Below are positions 27,857-37,932 of a DNA stretch of 64,000 bases, in pieces. A program made the position numbers and the translations under genes. The first letter of the stretch is position 1. Every line of letters begins with the position of its first letter. The stretch covers positions 1,931,001-1,995,000 of the forward strand of contig NZ_CP029552.1 of NCBI RefSeq assembly GCF_003173775.1, written 5' to 3'. This DNA is from Methylobacterium sp. 17Sr1-1. GTDB lineage: Bacteria; Pseudomonadota; Alphaproteobacteria; Rhizobiales; Beijerinckiaceae. The notes under the pieces are model-generated. The model was not told where the DNA came from and searched no databases. It was given only the letters and a program-made list of their open reading frames with translations.

Positions 27857-29341
27857 ATGGCGCAGCAGTATCAGTCTGAGATACGCCACAGCACGGTTCG
27901 CGATCTGCTGCAGAAGGTTAAGGACGCAAATTTCGGCTATTATCTCCGGCGCATGAGGATGACGAAGATTAGAGCTTTCGAGGGAGAGGCCGTAGATTTT
28001 GAATTCCCAGTTACGGCTTTGATAGCCGCAAACGGGGGCGGTAAATCTTCCATACTAGGGGCGGCAGCGCTTGCTTATAAAAATACGAAGCCAGCAATAT
28101 TTTTTCCGAAAAGTTCCCTTGGCGATAATTCGATGGCAGATTGGGGGGTCGCCTTCGAACTAGTCGACAAAGGAAAGAATCTCCACCAGCTGATACCGAG
28201 AACCGCACGCTTCAAAAACAAAAAATGGGCTCGTGATGCCGTTGCTGAAAGGCCGGTTGTATATTTCGGTATTACAAGAACAGTCCCTGCTGGCGAGAGG
28301 ACAGAGTTTTAGAAGCTTGCTAGGCCGACTTATCGACATTATGGGAAAAAGATTAGCATATCGAAAGATATAATCGATCATGTCGCTAAGATACTTGGCA
28401 AAGATATATCATTTTTCCAGGTCGCTGATCTAGGGCCGGGGAAAAGCTTCTATATAGGCGGAGACGGCATTGTAAGCTATTCAGAATTTCACTTCGGTGC
28501 CGTAGAATCTTCCGTTATTAGAATGGTTTCACTGATAGAGAATACGCCGAAGAATTCGCTAATACTTATTGAGGAGATCGAGAATGGTTTACACCCAGTT
28601 GCAGTGCGAAGGATGGTCGAGTATCTGATTGACGCTGCTGATCGTAGGTCCGTTCAGTCTGTTTTCACCACCCATTCTGAAGATGCCCTCTTACCGCTTC
28701 CGTCGGAGGCAATATGGTATGCAATCGAAGGCAAAGTACGACAAGGCAAAATATCAATTGATGCCTTGCGAGCGATGACGGGAAAAGTTGAAGAGGGTCT
28801 TGCTATATTTGTGGAGAACGATTTTGCAAAAAGCGTTGTTGAGAATATAATCAGAAGATTCACGCCAGATATTTTCGATATGATCGGAGTTTATGCTGTA
28901 AGTGGCCAGTCTCAGGCTTATAATATACATCTGCATCATATGCGCGATCCATCAGTGAGACAGCTGAAATCGATATGCATTCTTGATGGAGACAGCATTC
29001 ATCAGGAGGATGTGGATCAAAGTATAATAAAACTCCCTGGAAATGTCCCAGAATCAGAGATATTCGATTATGTTCACGATAATATTGATCAGTTATCAAT
29101 GCTTGTTGCAGCCGGACTTCACCTATCTCCAGAAAAAGACGAAATGGTGAAGAAGGTTGTTAAAGATGTTGCTCTGACAAACAGGGACTCCCATCTATTG
29201 TTCAACCAAATTGGTCAAAAAGCTGGTCTTATATCAAGCAACATAGTTGCATCAGCTTTCATAAATTTATGGATGCAGGCGAATATCGGAAAAATCGAAC
29301 CGATTGCACGTATAGTTCGAAACACGATCGAACTCAAATAA
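27857..29341 (+). pseudogene. OLD-type ATPase / TOPRIM nuclease with in-frame amber
   Basis: One frame of 495 codons is interrupted only by TAG 28310-28312. Before it lies an AAA ATPase N terminus with Walker A AANGGGKSS (residues ~57-65). After it come Walker B LILIEEIENGLHP (~234-246), the TTHSED switch His (~275), and a C-terminal part with VENDFAKSVVENII and ICILDGDS, which resemble the Glu and DxD motifs of TOPRIM nucleases. OLD family proteins are ATP-driven DNA nucleases, some acting in phage defence. The gene is much more AT-rich than its neighbours and appears recently acquired. It is inactive unless the amber is read through. Confidence 0.75.
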
Positions 29342-29616
29342 TCTGGCTTAATGTGCTTATGGTATGGGGTGGGCGGGTAAATCGACAGCTTGCCTCCCTC
29401 ATTAACGTAGAGCTTCAGCCATTGGCAGCCTTGCCCTGTTCCGCCAATCCCGCGCACACCATCAGCCAGCCACCCGGCGGTAGGCCACCCGGTCATTATC
29501 CCGGTTGCGGGTCTTCTCCGCATGGTGGGCCCGGATAGCGCTGACGTTGATGGCCTCACTCGTCGTGCCGATCAGGATGCAATGGTCAGCTTCAAGGGAG
29601 CGGGTAAGACCGCCAC

Positions 29617-29971
29617 ATGAACGCTCCTACCCCTACCATCTTCGTCTGGGATCGCGGCCTTGCCAGTCTGTCTCTGGGCGTAGTGCCCTGCCACGGCATG
29701 CGCGAGCAGGAGTGGTGCGAGACCCACTACCGCTGCACCAAGTTTGTCGAACGGTTGGGCATGCAGGCGCACGCGGCGGGGTAGGACGCGCTGCGGCTGT
29801 TCGGCGTCGGCCCGGAGACCGGCGCGCTGTAGGGGGATTTCTGCGACGCCGCTGGCCCGTGACGTGACTGAGGTCACGGACGAGTGGATAGGGATCGTGA
29901 ATGGGCGCGTGTTCCGGCTACATCCAGTGAAGTTGGTGGGCATGATCCCGGTGTAGGAGGCGAAGCGATGA
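29617..29971 (+). pseudogene. Degenerate small phage-type gene with three TAG codons
   Basis: From ATG 29617 the frame gives TPTIFVWDRGLASLSLGVVP, then WCETHYRCTKFVERLGMQAH, and meets TAG at 29782 and 29830. A shifted frame continues EVTDEWIGIVNGRVFRLHPV and KLVGMIPV, then TAG at 29954, EAKR and TGA. Several of the stops sit where Trp would fit. I do not recognise the family. The preceding gap 29,342-29,616 may carry another minus-strand scrap (DHCILIGTTSEAINVSAIRA) but nothing complete. Confidence 0.5.
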
Positions 29972-30324
29972 AGACGGGAGGCAACCTGTTCCGCGAAGGC
30001 CTTCTCACCCCCCGAAGCGATAGACGCCGCGATCTCGGCCTACCTCTCCGATCCGTCGAAGCTGGCGGTAGTCTAGTGCACTGACGCCTTCAAAAGGTAC
30101 ACCGCGCATCGAAATTCACCGGCGAATGCAGGCGGTTAGCAAGCGCCTACGTGGCTCGTTCGTCGGTGTCAGTGCACTGGATCGGCGACAAGCGCCTCGA
30201 CGGGGCGGCGGCCGTCTTAGCGAACGCCTACAGCACTGAGGTGCTGGCCCGGGAGGATGTGACGGCGCTGCAGCGGCGGAATGCGGTCAAGACGGCGATC
30301 CTGCCGGCACCGATAGGATGACAG

Positions 30325-30528
30325 ATGCACTCAAAAATGCTCAAGATTGTAGTTGGAATGCAGGCCTTGCTTTTGATCTCTCTTGCGGGTGCCTACCTCC
30401 ACCTTTCATCTCAGATAAGCAGGGCTGTAAACCGTGCAAATAGTGCCGAAGCGGCCTCAGAGGCGGCTTCTCACCGAATTTGGGAGATAACCGGAGGTAG
30501 GCAGACCGTGAAGTGCTCGCCAAGGTGA
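30325..30528 (+). CDS. Small membrane-anchored hypothetical protein
   Basis: The 67 residues start MHSKMLKIVVGMQALLLISL, one N-terminal membrane span, followed by a helix rich in Ala, Ser and Glu. A type II anchor with a periplasmic coil is likely. Function is unknown. Upstream, 29,972-30,324 contains only the tail of a degraded gene (AVKTAILPAPIG, stop at 30,319-30,321). Confidence 0.4.
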   Translation: MHSKMLKIVVGMQALLLISLAGAYLHLSSQISRAVNRANSAEAASEAASHRIWEITGGRQTVKCSPR

Positions 30529-30716
30529 CCTACCCCTTGCTAATCCGGCGCCAGGCTAAGTCATCGCCGGGGGGCGCACGACTTGTCCGGCCCGATAATC
30601 TTGTTGACCGGCTGGGTTGATCTGGGTTTTATGGGTAAGTAAAGTCGGTCGGCGGTCGTTCTTGAGATTGTTTTACGCGTCGCCAATCCGCAACCGATGC
30701 GTTAGGGATGTCTAGT

Positions 30717-31286
30717 ATGGACGAGAGTTTCGAAGTTGTCGATGAAGATAGCGAGCCGTCGTTCGGAGACTGGCTGAAGGGAGAAATGCATAATCAAAAT
30801 ATTTAAATACCTGAGTTGGTAGCTAGAACAGGTATATCTTATGCTGGTATTTGAAATATTGCAAACAACAAGACTAAGGCACCGCGCCCTGAAACGCGTG
30901 ATAAACTTGCAGCTGCCTTGAATAGGCATGTTCCTGAGGCAGTTGAACAACAAATTGAGAAAGATGCTATCACGGTCCCCGGTCTTTCATGGGCTGATTT
31001 TACTCCTAGCGATTTACAAACAATTCCGCAGCTAGGAGGTGTGTATGTATTCTATGATACTACAGATCGTCCGGTTTATGTTGGAATTTCTAAAACAAAC
31101 GTCAGACGTCGCGTCAAAGATCACCAGACCCGTTTCTGGTTCAAGGATCCGCTTGTAGTAAGAGGGGCATTTCTAGAAATACCAGATCCTGAATTATGTG
31201 CAAAAATTGAGGCTATTTTGATTAAGTTCCTTGGTAAGCATGCCCTGTTGAATGTCAAAGGCGCCACAAAGGATCTTGATGATTAA
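30717..31286 (+). pseudogene. XRE-type HTH fused to GIY-YIG nuclease, two in-frame stops
   Basis: One frame of 190 codons holds TAA at 30804-30806 and TGA at 30852-30854. Around them the text IPELVARTGISYAGI, stop, NIANNKTKAPRPETRDKLAA is a standard XRE helix-turn-helix, where the TGA replaces the usual Trp/Tyr. The C-terminal domain is GIY-YIG: GVYVFYDTTDRPVYVGISKT, VRRRVKDHQ, a Glu in CAKIEAIL and Asn in ALLNVKG. A product of ~122 residues from ATG 30918 would keep the nuclease alone. The gene is AT-rich and sits among other DNA-acting genes. Confidence 0.7.
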
Positions 31287-31428
31287 ATATTGCTGGACGA
31301 ACTTGTGTTGCCGCCATCGCCATAGTGCACGGAGCGACTGGTAGAATCGCCTGCACTTCCGGATCCTCCCTAAAACCGCGTCGTGAACCGCGACAGGATA
31401 ATCGCGGCAAGCGGCGTAGTGGCTGTCA

Positions 31429-32070
31429 TCACGCGTCCTGACGTGAGCCTCGCGCCACCTCAGCCATCATCTCGCCCGCGAGCGGACGCTGCAATTGCAG
31501 CGCCTCCTCGGCCGGCGCTTCAAGCCACGTGCGCCACTCCTCCGCTGTGGTGAGCAACACCGGCATCGCCTTCGGATGGACAGGCCCGACCACCCCGTTC
31601 GCCTCGGTCATCAGAAACGAGAACAGGCGATGCTCCTCCTCGACGGGTTCGTCCCGTTTCGGCCCGCGCACGCCCGTCCAGGGCCTCCAGATGCCCGCGA
31701 AGGCGAACAGGGGCCGGCTCTCGTCGAGGGCGAACCAAACAGGTGTCTTGCGGGGCTTGGTGTCGGCGTACTCGCTGAACGAGGTTACGGGCACCAGGCA
31801 GCGGTGCGCTGGCTTGAGCCAGGGGCGCCAGTAGGGCGAGGCGACGTTGCGCACGTTGGTGACCGGCTGCGTGCCGACCTTCGGCGGTGGCGGAAAGCCC
31901 CAGCGCATCATCGTCAGCACCCGCTCACCATCGGCGACATGCACGACGGGCGCCATCTGGTCAGGGAAGATCCCGGGCAGCGGCGGCAGGTTGCCGGCCT
32001 CGTCGCGATCGACCGCGAAGGTGCGCCGGATCTCGTCCTGGGAGCGGGCGGAGCTGTAGAGGTTGCACAT
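31429..32070 (-). CDS. SOS response-associated peptidase / SRAP (YedK-HMCES family)
   Basis: SRAP proteins protect abasic sites in single-stranded DNA by forming a covalent link through Cys2. The protein starts MCNLYSSARSQDEIRRTF, so Met removal exposes the required Cys; this fixes the start although the frame is open upstream. Other motifs are MMRWGFPPPP, TNVRNVASPYWRPW (DNA-binding Asn and Arg), HRCLVPVTSFSEY (active-site Glu) and GVVGPVHPKAMPVLL (active-site His). Length 213 is typical. Copies in mobile elements are common, often near DNA-damage genes. Confidence 0.9.
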   Translation of the reverse strand: MCNLYSSARSQDEIRRTFAVDRDEAGNLPPLPGIFPDQMAPVVHVADGERVLTMMRWGFPPPPKVGTQPVTNVRNVASPYWRPWLKPAHRCLVPVTSFSEYADTKPRKTPVWFALDESRPLFAFAGIWRPWTGVRGPKRDEPVEEEHRLFSFLMTEANGVVGPVHPKAMPVLLTTAEEWRTWLEAPAEEALQLQRPLAGEMMAEVARGSRQDA

Positions 32071-32493
32071 GGCCAGAACCGTAGCCCATCGGGCCTTCCC
32101 CATTCCTTGATACGGAGTGGGAGGACGGGAAAACATCCAATCTGGATAACTACCGCTATCGAACGGCGTGAACAGGGACGACGTGGCCGCTCGTAAGCTC
32201 GGCAGAGTATGGGCATTGGAGCTTCGTGTTCGCCACTCCCACTTTTACGTCTTGAGCGACCACGACGGCAGTTCGGTGAAATTCGATTCCTGCCTAATAT
32301 TAAATTTATTGTTGATAATAATGCATTTTCGAAGCGGCATCAAAGTAATCGTCGTCGTTTTTGGGAGCTTCCCGTGTAGCATCCACGCTAGTCAGAATTG
32401 CCGCATGGTCAAGCAATCGAGCTCCGACAGAGAATCATAAGCAAAATTTTAATAAAATTAACCCATGTTCGCGCAGGTTCTACGATCTTGTAG
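32071..32493. other. Intergenic region, no gene seen
   Basis: Lies between divergent SRAP and chemoreceptor genes. It is AT-rich in its second half (32,290-32,470), which probably contains the chemoreceptor promoter, but no confident box was recognised. Confidence 0.5.
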
Positions 32494-34626
32494 ATGTCGG
32501 TTCGATTGGCGGAACGAGTGATGGGTTTTAGAATTTTGTCGCCGAAGATCGGCACGACCCTTCAGGCCCTGCTCGGATCGATGGCCGTCCTGGTCGTAGT
32601 AGCAGCCGGAGCTCCGATCTACGGCGACATCTCAAAGCTGCGCGACAGCACCCGCGCGGCGCGCGTAGCCGACACTGGGTATGAGGTCTTCGCTGCACTC
32701 CAGAACACCCGTACCCAACGTGGGCCCATTCGCGTCGCCCTGGAAGCACGACAGCCCGCATCCGAGGCGCTTCTCGCGACGCTCGTCACAGCACGCCAGA
32801 AAGCCGACCCCGCACTCTCCCGCGTCGTCGAACTCTGCGGGCAGTTCGACTGCACGAGGGGGCGGCCTGAGATCGCCGCAGGCCTCGCCGAAAGTATCGC
32901 GAAGTTCTCCAGCTTGCGTGGAGAGGCTGACACCGCACTCATGGTGCCGCTGGAGAAGCGGCCCTCAGGCCTGAGCAAAGCTTACGCTGCCGCAGCCACC
33001 GACGTGATCGATCGGCTGGAGGCGATATCGATCGCCTTGGGCGAGGCCATCCGTATAGCCGACACAACGACGGCTGAGTTTATGGCCATCAAGCAAGCAG
33101 CTTGGCTTGCCCGCGACGGGGTTGGCCTGGAGCGCACGATCTTAGCCGAAGTGCGCAGCAAGGGCGAACTCACGCCGGACCTGGATCGCAAGATGGCCGA
33201 GCTGCGCGGCCGCGCGCTGGTGAACTGGTCAGTGCTCAACGAACTCGTCGCGCGGCCCGGGGTCCCGGCCGAGCTAGTAGATCTTACGAATGCGGCGAAG
33301 AGCGTGACATTCGGCACCTACGAGCGCGTGCGCAAGACAGCCTTTGACGATGCTGCCGCCAAGCGTGCCCCGGGCATCGGCAACGACGAGCTGGACCGCC
33401 TAGGCAATCAGGGTTTAGAAGCCCTTACTGCCATCTCGAATGCCGCTATGGCATTGGCGCGGCAGCACGCGCAGATCCGGCGTTCTGAGGCAACGGCAAG
33501 GCTTGCTGGTGGGGTCGGACTGCTTGCCGTTGCGCTCGTCCTCACCCTCGTCGGGTTCGTCATCGTGCGCTGGCGGGTGATTGGCCCGATCGGACGGATG
33601 ACAAAAACGATGCGCCGCCTTGCTAGTGGCGATCTCGCAGTATCTGTCGAGGGCACCGGGCGCCGCGACGAGGTCGGCGAGATGGCCGCCGCCGTGCAGG
33701 TGTTCAAGGACGGCTTGATCCGCTCGCGGGAACTGGAGGAGGAGACTGTGCTCGCCCGCGCCTCTGCCGAGGAGCAGCGCCGCGCCGGCATGCGTCAGAT
33801 GGCCGACGCCTTCGAGCAGGCAGTTGGCAGCATTGTCGGCCAAGTATCGGCTTCGGCGGTCGAGCTCCAAGCCACAGCTCAGACCATGACTGCGACCGCG
33901 ACGCAGACCGCCGCGCAGTCCACTGCCGTGGCGGCCGCTGCCGGGGAAGCCTCATCGAATGTGGGCACCGTGGCCGCGGCGGCGGAGGAGCTTGGCGCCT
34001 CAGTCCAAGAGATCGGCCGCCAAGTCGACAGCTCGGCCCGCCTCGCCCAGGCCGCCGTCGCGGAGGCCGGGCAGACCGCCCACCAAGTCCGTGCGTTGAC
34101 CGAGGCCACCGCACGCATCGGCGACGTGGTTGGGCTGATCTCGTCGATCGCCGCGCAGACCAACCTGCTGGCGCTTAACGCCACCATTGAGGCAGCCCGG
34201 GCCGGGGCGGCTGGCCGCGGCTTCGCCGTGGTGGCAGCGGAGGTGAAGGAGCTCGCCGGCCAGACCGCGAAGGCAACCGAGGAGATCACCGGGCAGATCG
34301 CGGCGATCCAGGCCTCCACCGGCCAGGCGGCTGGCGCAATCGGCAAGATCTCCGCGCGGATCGAGGAGATCTCGAGCGTGGCGACCTCGATCGCCGCAGC
34401 GGTGGAGGAGCAGGGCGCGGCGACGCAGGAGATTGTGCGCAACGTCTCCCAAGCAGCGGCCGGCACCGGCGAGGTCACTGGCAACATCGCCGGGGTGGCG
34501 AGTGCCGCGGAGGAGACGGGCGCTGCGGCGAGCCAGGTGCTGGGGGCTGCAAGCGAGCTGTCGCGCCAGTCCGAGTACCTCTCGGTCGAGGTGGCGAGCT
34601 TCCTCGACACCGTGCGGGCGGCATAA
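32494..34626 (+). CDS. Methyl-accepting chemotaxis protein
   Basis: The 710-residue inner-membrane receptor has a first span at about residues 20-42, a helical periplasmic sensor (about 45-335), a second span (about 340-360, LLAVALVLTLVGFVIV), a HAMP domain (to about 415, RMTKTMRRLASGDLAVSVEG) and a long signalling coil. The hairpin tip has IGDVVGLISSIAAQTNLLAL and NATIEAARAGAAGRGFAVVA, diagnostic for binding CheA/CheW. The ligand is unknown. ATG 32521 (MGFRILSP) is an alternative start. No other che gene is nearby, so it must work with host chemotaxis proteins as island cargo. Confidence 0.93.
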   Translation: MSVRLAERVMGFRILSPKIGTTLQALLGSMAVLVVVAAGAPIYGDISKLRDSTRAARVADTGYEVFAALQNTRTQRGPIRVALEARQPASEALLATLVTARQKADPALSRVVELCGQFDCTRGRPEIAAGLAESIAKFSSLRGEADTALMVPLEKRPSGLSKAYAAAATDVIDRLEAISIALGEAIRIADTTTAEFMAIKQAAWLARDGVGLERTILAEVRSKGELTPDLDRKMAELRGRALVNWSVLNELVARPGVPAELVDLTNAAKSVTFGTYERVRKTAFDDAAAKRAPGIGNDELDRLGNQGLEALTAISNAAMALARQHAQIRRSEATARLAGGVGLLAVALVLTLVGFVIVRWRVIGPIGRMTKTMRRLASGDLAVSVEGTGRRDEVGEMAAAVQVFKDGLIRSRELEEETVLARASAEEQRRAGMRQMADAFEQAVGSIVGQVSASAVELQATAQTMTATATQTAAQSTAVAAAAGEASSNVGTVAAAAEELGASVQEIGRQVDSSARLAQAAVAEAGQTAHQVRALTEATARIGDVVGLISSIAAQTNLLALNATIEAARAGAAGRGFAVVAAEVKELAGQTAKATEEITGQIAAIQASTGQAAGAIGKISARIEEISSVATSIAAAVEEQGAATQEIVRNVSQAAAGTGEVTGNIAGVASAAEETGAAASQVLGAASELSRQSEYLSVEVASFLDTVRAA

Positions 34627-35130
34627 AAGGCAAAGGCGTGGCCCGTGATCAATGCACTGCGGACACGCTCGGTACTTCACTCAACCGCGTCGTGAACCGC
34701 GGTGTGCACATCTCGAACTACGTCGACCAGGTGCGCTTCTCGACGAGCCCCGCCCGCGCCGGAACCACGACACCACGCCTGAACCATCTGGGGATCGAGG
34801 CGCACCTCGAATGCTCGGCTACCGGCTGCGCCAGCACTAATGACGCCACCGCTGCGTCTGGTGCCGCCCCTGGTGTCGGCTCGGGACGTTAATCCCTTCA
34901 GATCCGTTGACGGCAAGACACGCTTGACCTGCGTGCTCATCACGGTAGAAATCGCGGTGACAGCCGAGACGTCGGACGTATCACGTCCGATCCTCATTCA
35001 CTGAAATCGGCACATGTGTCTTTAGGTCATCAATGGCGACGCCCCGTCGTCTTACGATCGTCACTGGCTTCGTGCGACGCAACGGCGACTGATCTCTCGT
35101 GCTCAGGAGGCGACCATCCCCGAGGCAACG
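34627..35130. other. Intergenic region, no gene supported
   Basis: Both strands have short open frames of atypical composition, but none shows a family motif or a clear ribosome-binding site. It probably holds the promoter of the protease operon. Confidence 0.5.
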
Positions 35131-37272
35131 ATGTCGAGCGTGCCCTCGCGGCCGCGCGCCCTCGCCGGTCTAATCGCCACCACCGTGCTTCTGCCGCTGA
35201 TCATCCTGCTCGTGGGCCTGTGGGAGCGGCAGCGCAGCGCCGACGACTGGGCCGAGTTCGCGGCCGAGCACGATCGCCTCGCCCGGGTTGTGACGGATCT
35301 CGAGGCGCGCACGCCGCGCGATGGGCGGCCCGACTACCGTCTGCAGTTCCGCCACGACGGCAGGAACTACGGTGGGCCCCTCGCCGTGCTGAAGGCGCGC
35401 GAGGCCCGGGACGGGGCCGGAACGCTCGTTGCGGTGATGGACTGGCGCCGGTGGCTGCCGCCGGTCGCGATCGCGGGCGGGGGGATCGCCGCCGGGCTCT
35501 CCTTCCTCGTGCTGCTGGCCGGGGCGTCCCTCGCGCGGCTCGGGCGCGGCTCGCGCGACGCGCTGGTGCGCGGCTTCTCGCTGGTGCGCCGCGTGCTGCC
35601 GACGGTGCTCGCGGCCCAGATCCTGGCGGCGACCGCCGGCTTCGTCGCCGTCGTCGCCTTCGAGGCGGGACTGCTGCTCCAGGGCGGCCTCTCCAGCGAC
35701 GGGATGAGGCTCCTGGGCGCCGCCGCCATCGTGGTCGGTGCCACGGTCCTGGCGGCGGGCGGTGCCCTCCTCGGCCTGCGCCGTGCGCTCGACGCCTTCG
35801 AGCCCAACCCACTGCCGATCCTCGGACGGCCCATCGCGCCCGCTGAGGCGCCGGGCCTGTGGCGTCTCGTCGAGGGGCTCGCCGAGCGGATGGGAGCGCT
35901 GAAGCCCGAGGCCATGGTCGTCGGTCTGACGGAAGGGTTCTTCGTCACCGCCGGGCCGGTGGTGCTGGAGCCCGGCGGCGCGCGGCTCTCGGGCCGCATC
36001 CTCTACTTGCCGCTGCCGCATCTCGCCCTGATGCGCGGCGACGAGGTCGCGGCGATCATCGCCCACGAGCTTGCCCATTACGCCGGCGGCGACACCGCCT
36101 ACAGCCAGCGCTTCCTGCCGATCTATGCCGGGGTCGCGCGCTCGCTCGACGCGGTGGCGGCGCGCGAGCGACACGCCCTCGGCCTGCTCGGCCCATCGCT
36201 GCGGCTCGGCCGCTTCGTGATGGAGCGCTTCCACCTAGCCGTGCGGCACTGGAGCCGGGTGCGGGAGTTCGCTGCCGACGCCGCGGGAGCAGGCGTGACC
36301 TCGAACGAGGCGGCGGCGCGGGCGCTCCTGCGCAGTGGCGCGGTCGCCCCCCGCATCGCCGAGACCCTCGCCGCAGCGGCCGAGGCGCCGGACGCGGCAC
36401 CGCCCGACCTCGTGGCCGCCGTGCTCGCGCGCGCCGTCGCCTGCGGCCTCGACGACCCGGCTCTCCACCTGGAGGCCGAGCAGGCCCACCCGACCGACAC
36501 CCATCCGACGACCCGGGAGCGCGTCGCCGCTCTCGGCCAGGCGCTCGGCCCAGACCTCCTGAGCGCCGCCGCCCTCACTCCGCCGCCCCACGCCATCGGA
36601 CAGCTCGCCGCCTACTTCGCCGACCCTGCCGGCCTGTGCCGGGCAGCGAGCGCAGACTTCCTCGGCGCGATGCGCGAGCGCGACGCGGCGTTCCGTGCCC
36701 ATCTGGAAGCGACCGCCGCCGAGGTTGGTACCGAGGAGCGGGTGCTGCGTGCGAACTACCGCCCCCGCGGCTTCGTGCTGGCGGTGGCCGGCGGCCTCTT
36801 CGCCGTGGTGGCCCTGGTCGTGGCGGTGCTCGGCATCCCCGGGATCCTGCCTCGGGAGGCCAACGTTATCCTCGCCACGGCGCTCGGCATTGCCATCCTG
36901 ATGGGCGGGGCCGGAGCCTTTGTCCTATCGCGGGGCGAGCCCGTCATCCTGGTTCTGAAGTCCGAAGGCCTGGCCGCGCCTGGGCTCGACCGGACGATCG
37001 CCTGGGACGACATCGCCGACCTCGACCTGACCGGGAACCATAGCGGCATCGTCATGCGCGTGCTGCTGCCGCCAGCCGTGCCCTGGCCCGAGCGGCGACG
37101 TGGCCGCCCCGTCGTGAAGCTCGATCCCAAGCGCCGCATCGTCACGCTGCCGCTTCCGATGCCACGCGGGATGAACCCGCAGGGCTTCGCCGATCTGATC
37201 GCCACCTACCAGGCGGCAGCGCGAGCCCGGATGATCCTCGAGGGGACCACGCCCGCAACCGAGCCCGCCTAA
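35131..37272 (+). CDS. M48-type membrane metalloprotease
   Basis: The 713-residue protein has an N-terminal span (about 10-30), further spans around 110-135 and 155-215, then an M48 zinc protease domain: HELAH at residues 312-316 (AAIIAHELAHYAGGDTAYSQ) and the third ligand Glu379 in VREFAADAAG. A C-terminal pair of spans (about 545-600) precedes a cytosolic beta-rich tail. M48 enzymes such as HtpX and Oma1 cut membrane or misfolded proteins. It is the first of four co-directional genes with short gaps, the others being membrane proteins, which suggests a shared complex. Confidence 0.85.
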   Translation: MSSVPSRPRALAGLIATTVLLPLIILLVGLWERQRSADDWAEFAAEHDRLARVVTDLEARTPRDGRPDYRLQFRHDGRNYGGPLAVLKAREARDGAGTLVAVMDWRRWLPPVAIAGGGIAAGLSFLVLLAGASLARLGRGSRDALVRGFSLVRRVLPTVLAAQILAATAGFVAVVAFEAGLLLQGGLSSDGMRLLGAAAIVVGATVLAAGGALLGLRRALDAFEPNPLPILGRPIAPAEAPGLWRLVEGLAERMGALKPEAMVVGLTEGFFVTAGPVVLEPGGARLSGRILYLPLPHLALMRGDEVAAIIAHELAHYAGGDTAYSQRFLPIYAGVARSLDAVAARERHALGLLGPSLRLGRFVMERFHLAVRHWSRVREFAADAAGAGVTSNEAAARALLRSGAVAPRIAETLAAAAEAPDAAPPDLVAAVLARAVACGLDDPALHLEAEQAHPTDTHPTTRERVAALGQALGPDLLSAAALTPPPHAIGQLAAYFADPAGLCRAASADFLGAMRERDAAFRAHLEATAAEVGTEERVLRANYRPRGFVLAVAGGLFAVVALVVAVLGIPGILPREANVILATALGIAILMGGAGAFVLSRGEPVILVLKSEGLAAPGLDRTIAWDDIADLDLTGNHSGIVMRVLLPPAVPWPERRRGRPVVKLDPKRRIVTLPLPMPRGMNPQGFADLIATYQAAARARMILEGTTPATEPA

Positions 37273-37290
37273 CGAACCGCGAGAGGATCC

Positions 37291-37800
37291 ATGACTGGAA
37301 CGCCTGAGAACACCTCGTCCTACCGCCCTGACGCCCTGCGGCTGCCGCCCCGCGAGCACGGATGGATCAACACCTTCTGGATCTTGTTCGGTGTGGTGGC
37401 GCTCGGGGGCATCCTGGTTGCCTGTGCGATCTACACGGCGCCGGCCGTGATGTCGGACTGGCAGGTCCGTGCCGCGGCTCAGCCCGCCACGAACGCCCGG
37501 GTGAGCGAGGGTAAGTGCAGCGCCAAGCTCGTCATCCACATCTGCGACGCGACCCTCGCCCTGCGCACGCCCACCGGAACGGTGACGCGGCGGGTGAACT
37601 ACGTGTTCACCGGTCTCCATGCCGGTGACTACCGCGTCGGGGTGATGGCCGACCCGGCCCGGCCGGACCTCGTCACCACCGATCTCGGCCTCGAACGGCT
37701 CTGGAACCGGACGATCACCCTTCTGGTGGGCATGGGTGCGATCGCGGCCTGCATCTTCGGGGCGCTGCTCTCGCTCCTCCGCAATCGGCGCACGGCATAA
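37291..37800 (+). CDS. Two-span membrane protein of the M48 operon
   Basis: The 169-residue protein has a span at about 27-49 (TFWILFGVVALGGILVACAI), a periplasmic loop of ~90 residues with two cysteines (GKCSAKLVIHICDATL) that may form a disulfide, and a second span at about 143-163. No named domain was recognised. It starts 18 bp after the protease gene, so the two are probably co-transcribed. It may present substrates to the protease or be its target. Confidence 0.7.
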   Translation: MTGTPENTSSYRPDALRLPPREHGWINTFWILFGVVALGGILVACAIYTAPAVMSDWQVRAAAQPATNARVSEGKCSAKLVIHICDATLALRTPTGTVTRRVNYVFTGLHAGDYRVGVMADPARPDLVTTDLGLERLWNRTITLLVGMGAIAACIFGALLSLLRNRRTA

Positions 37801-37932
37801 TCCCAGTACTGGCGGCTCGTGACGGCGAAAACGAGACTGCACGGCGCACGCCCCATTGAGCGCTGAAAGATGCGGCTGCTCACCTCTGGTCGGACGCGTC
37901 CGATAGGGGTTCATCATGAGGAGTTCGGACAC

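Noticed and set aside
34677..34997. Minus-strand 106-codon frame in the chemoreceptor-protease gap
   Set aside because: No motif, no ribosome-binding site and a composition like a random GC-rich frame.
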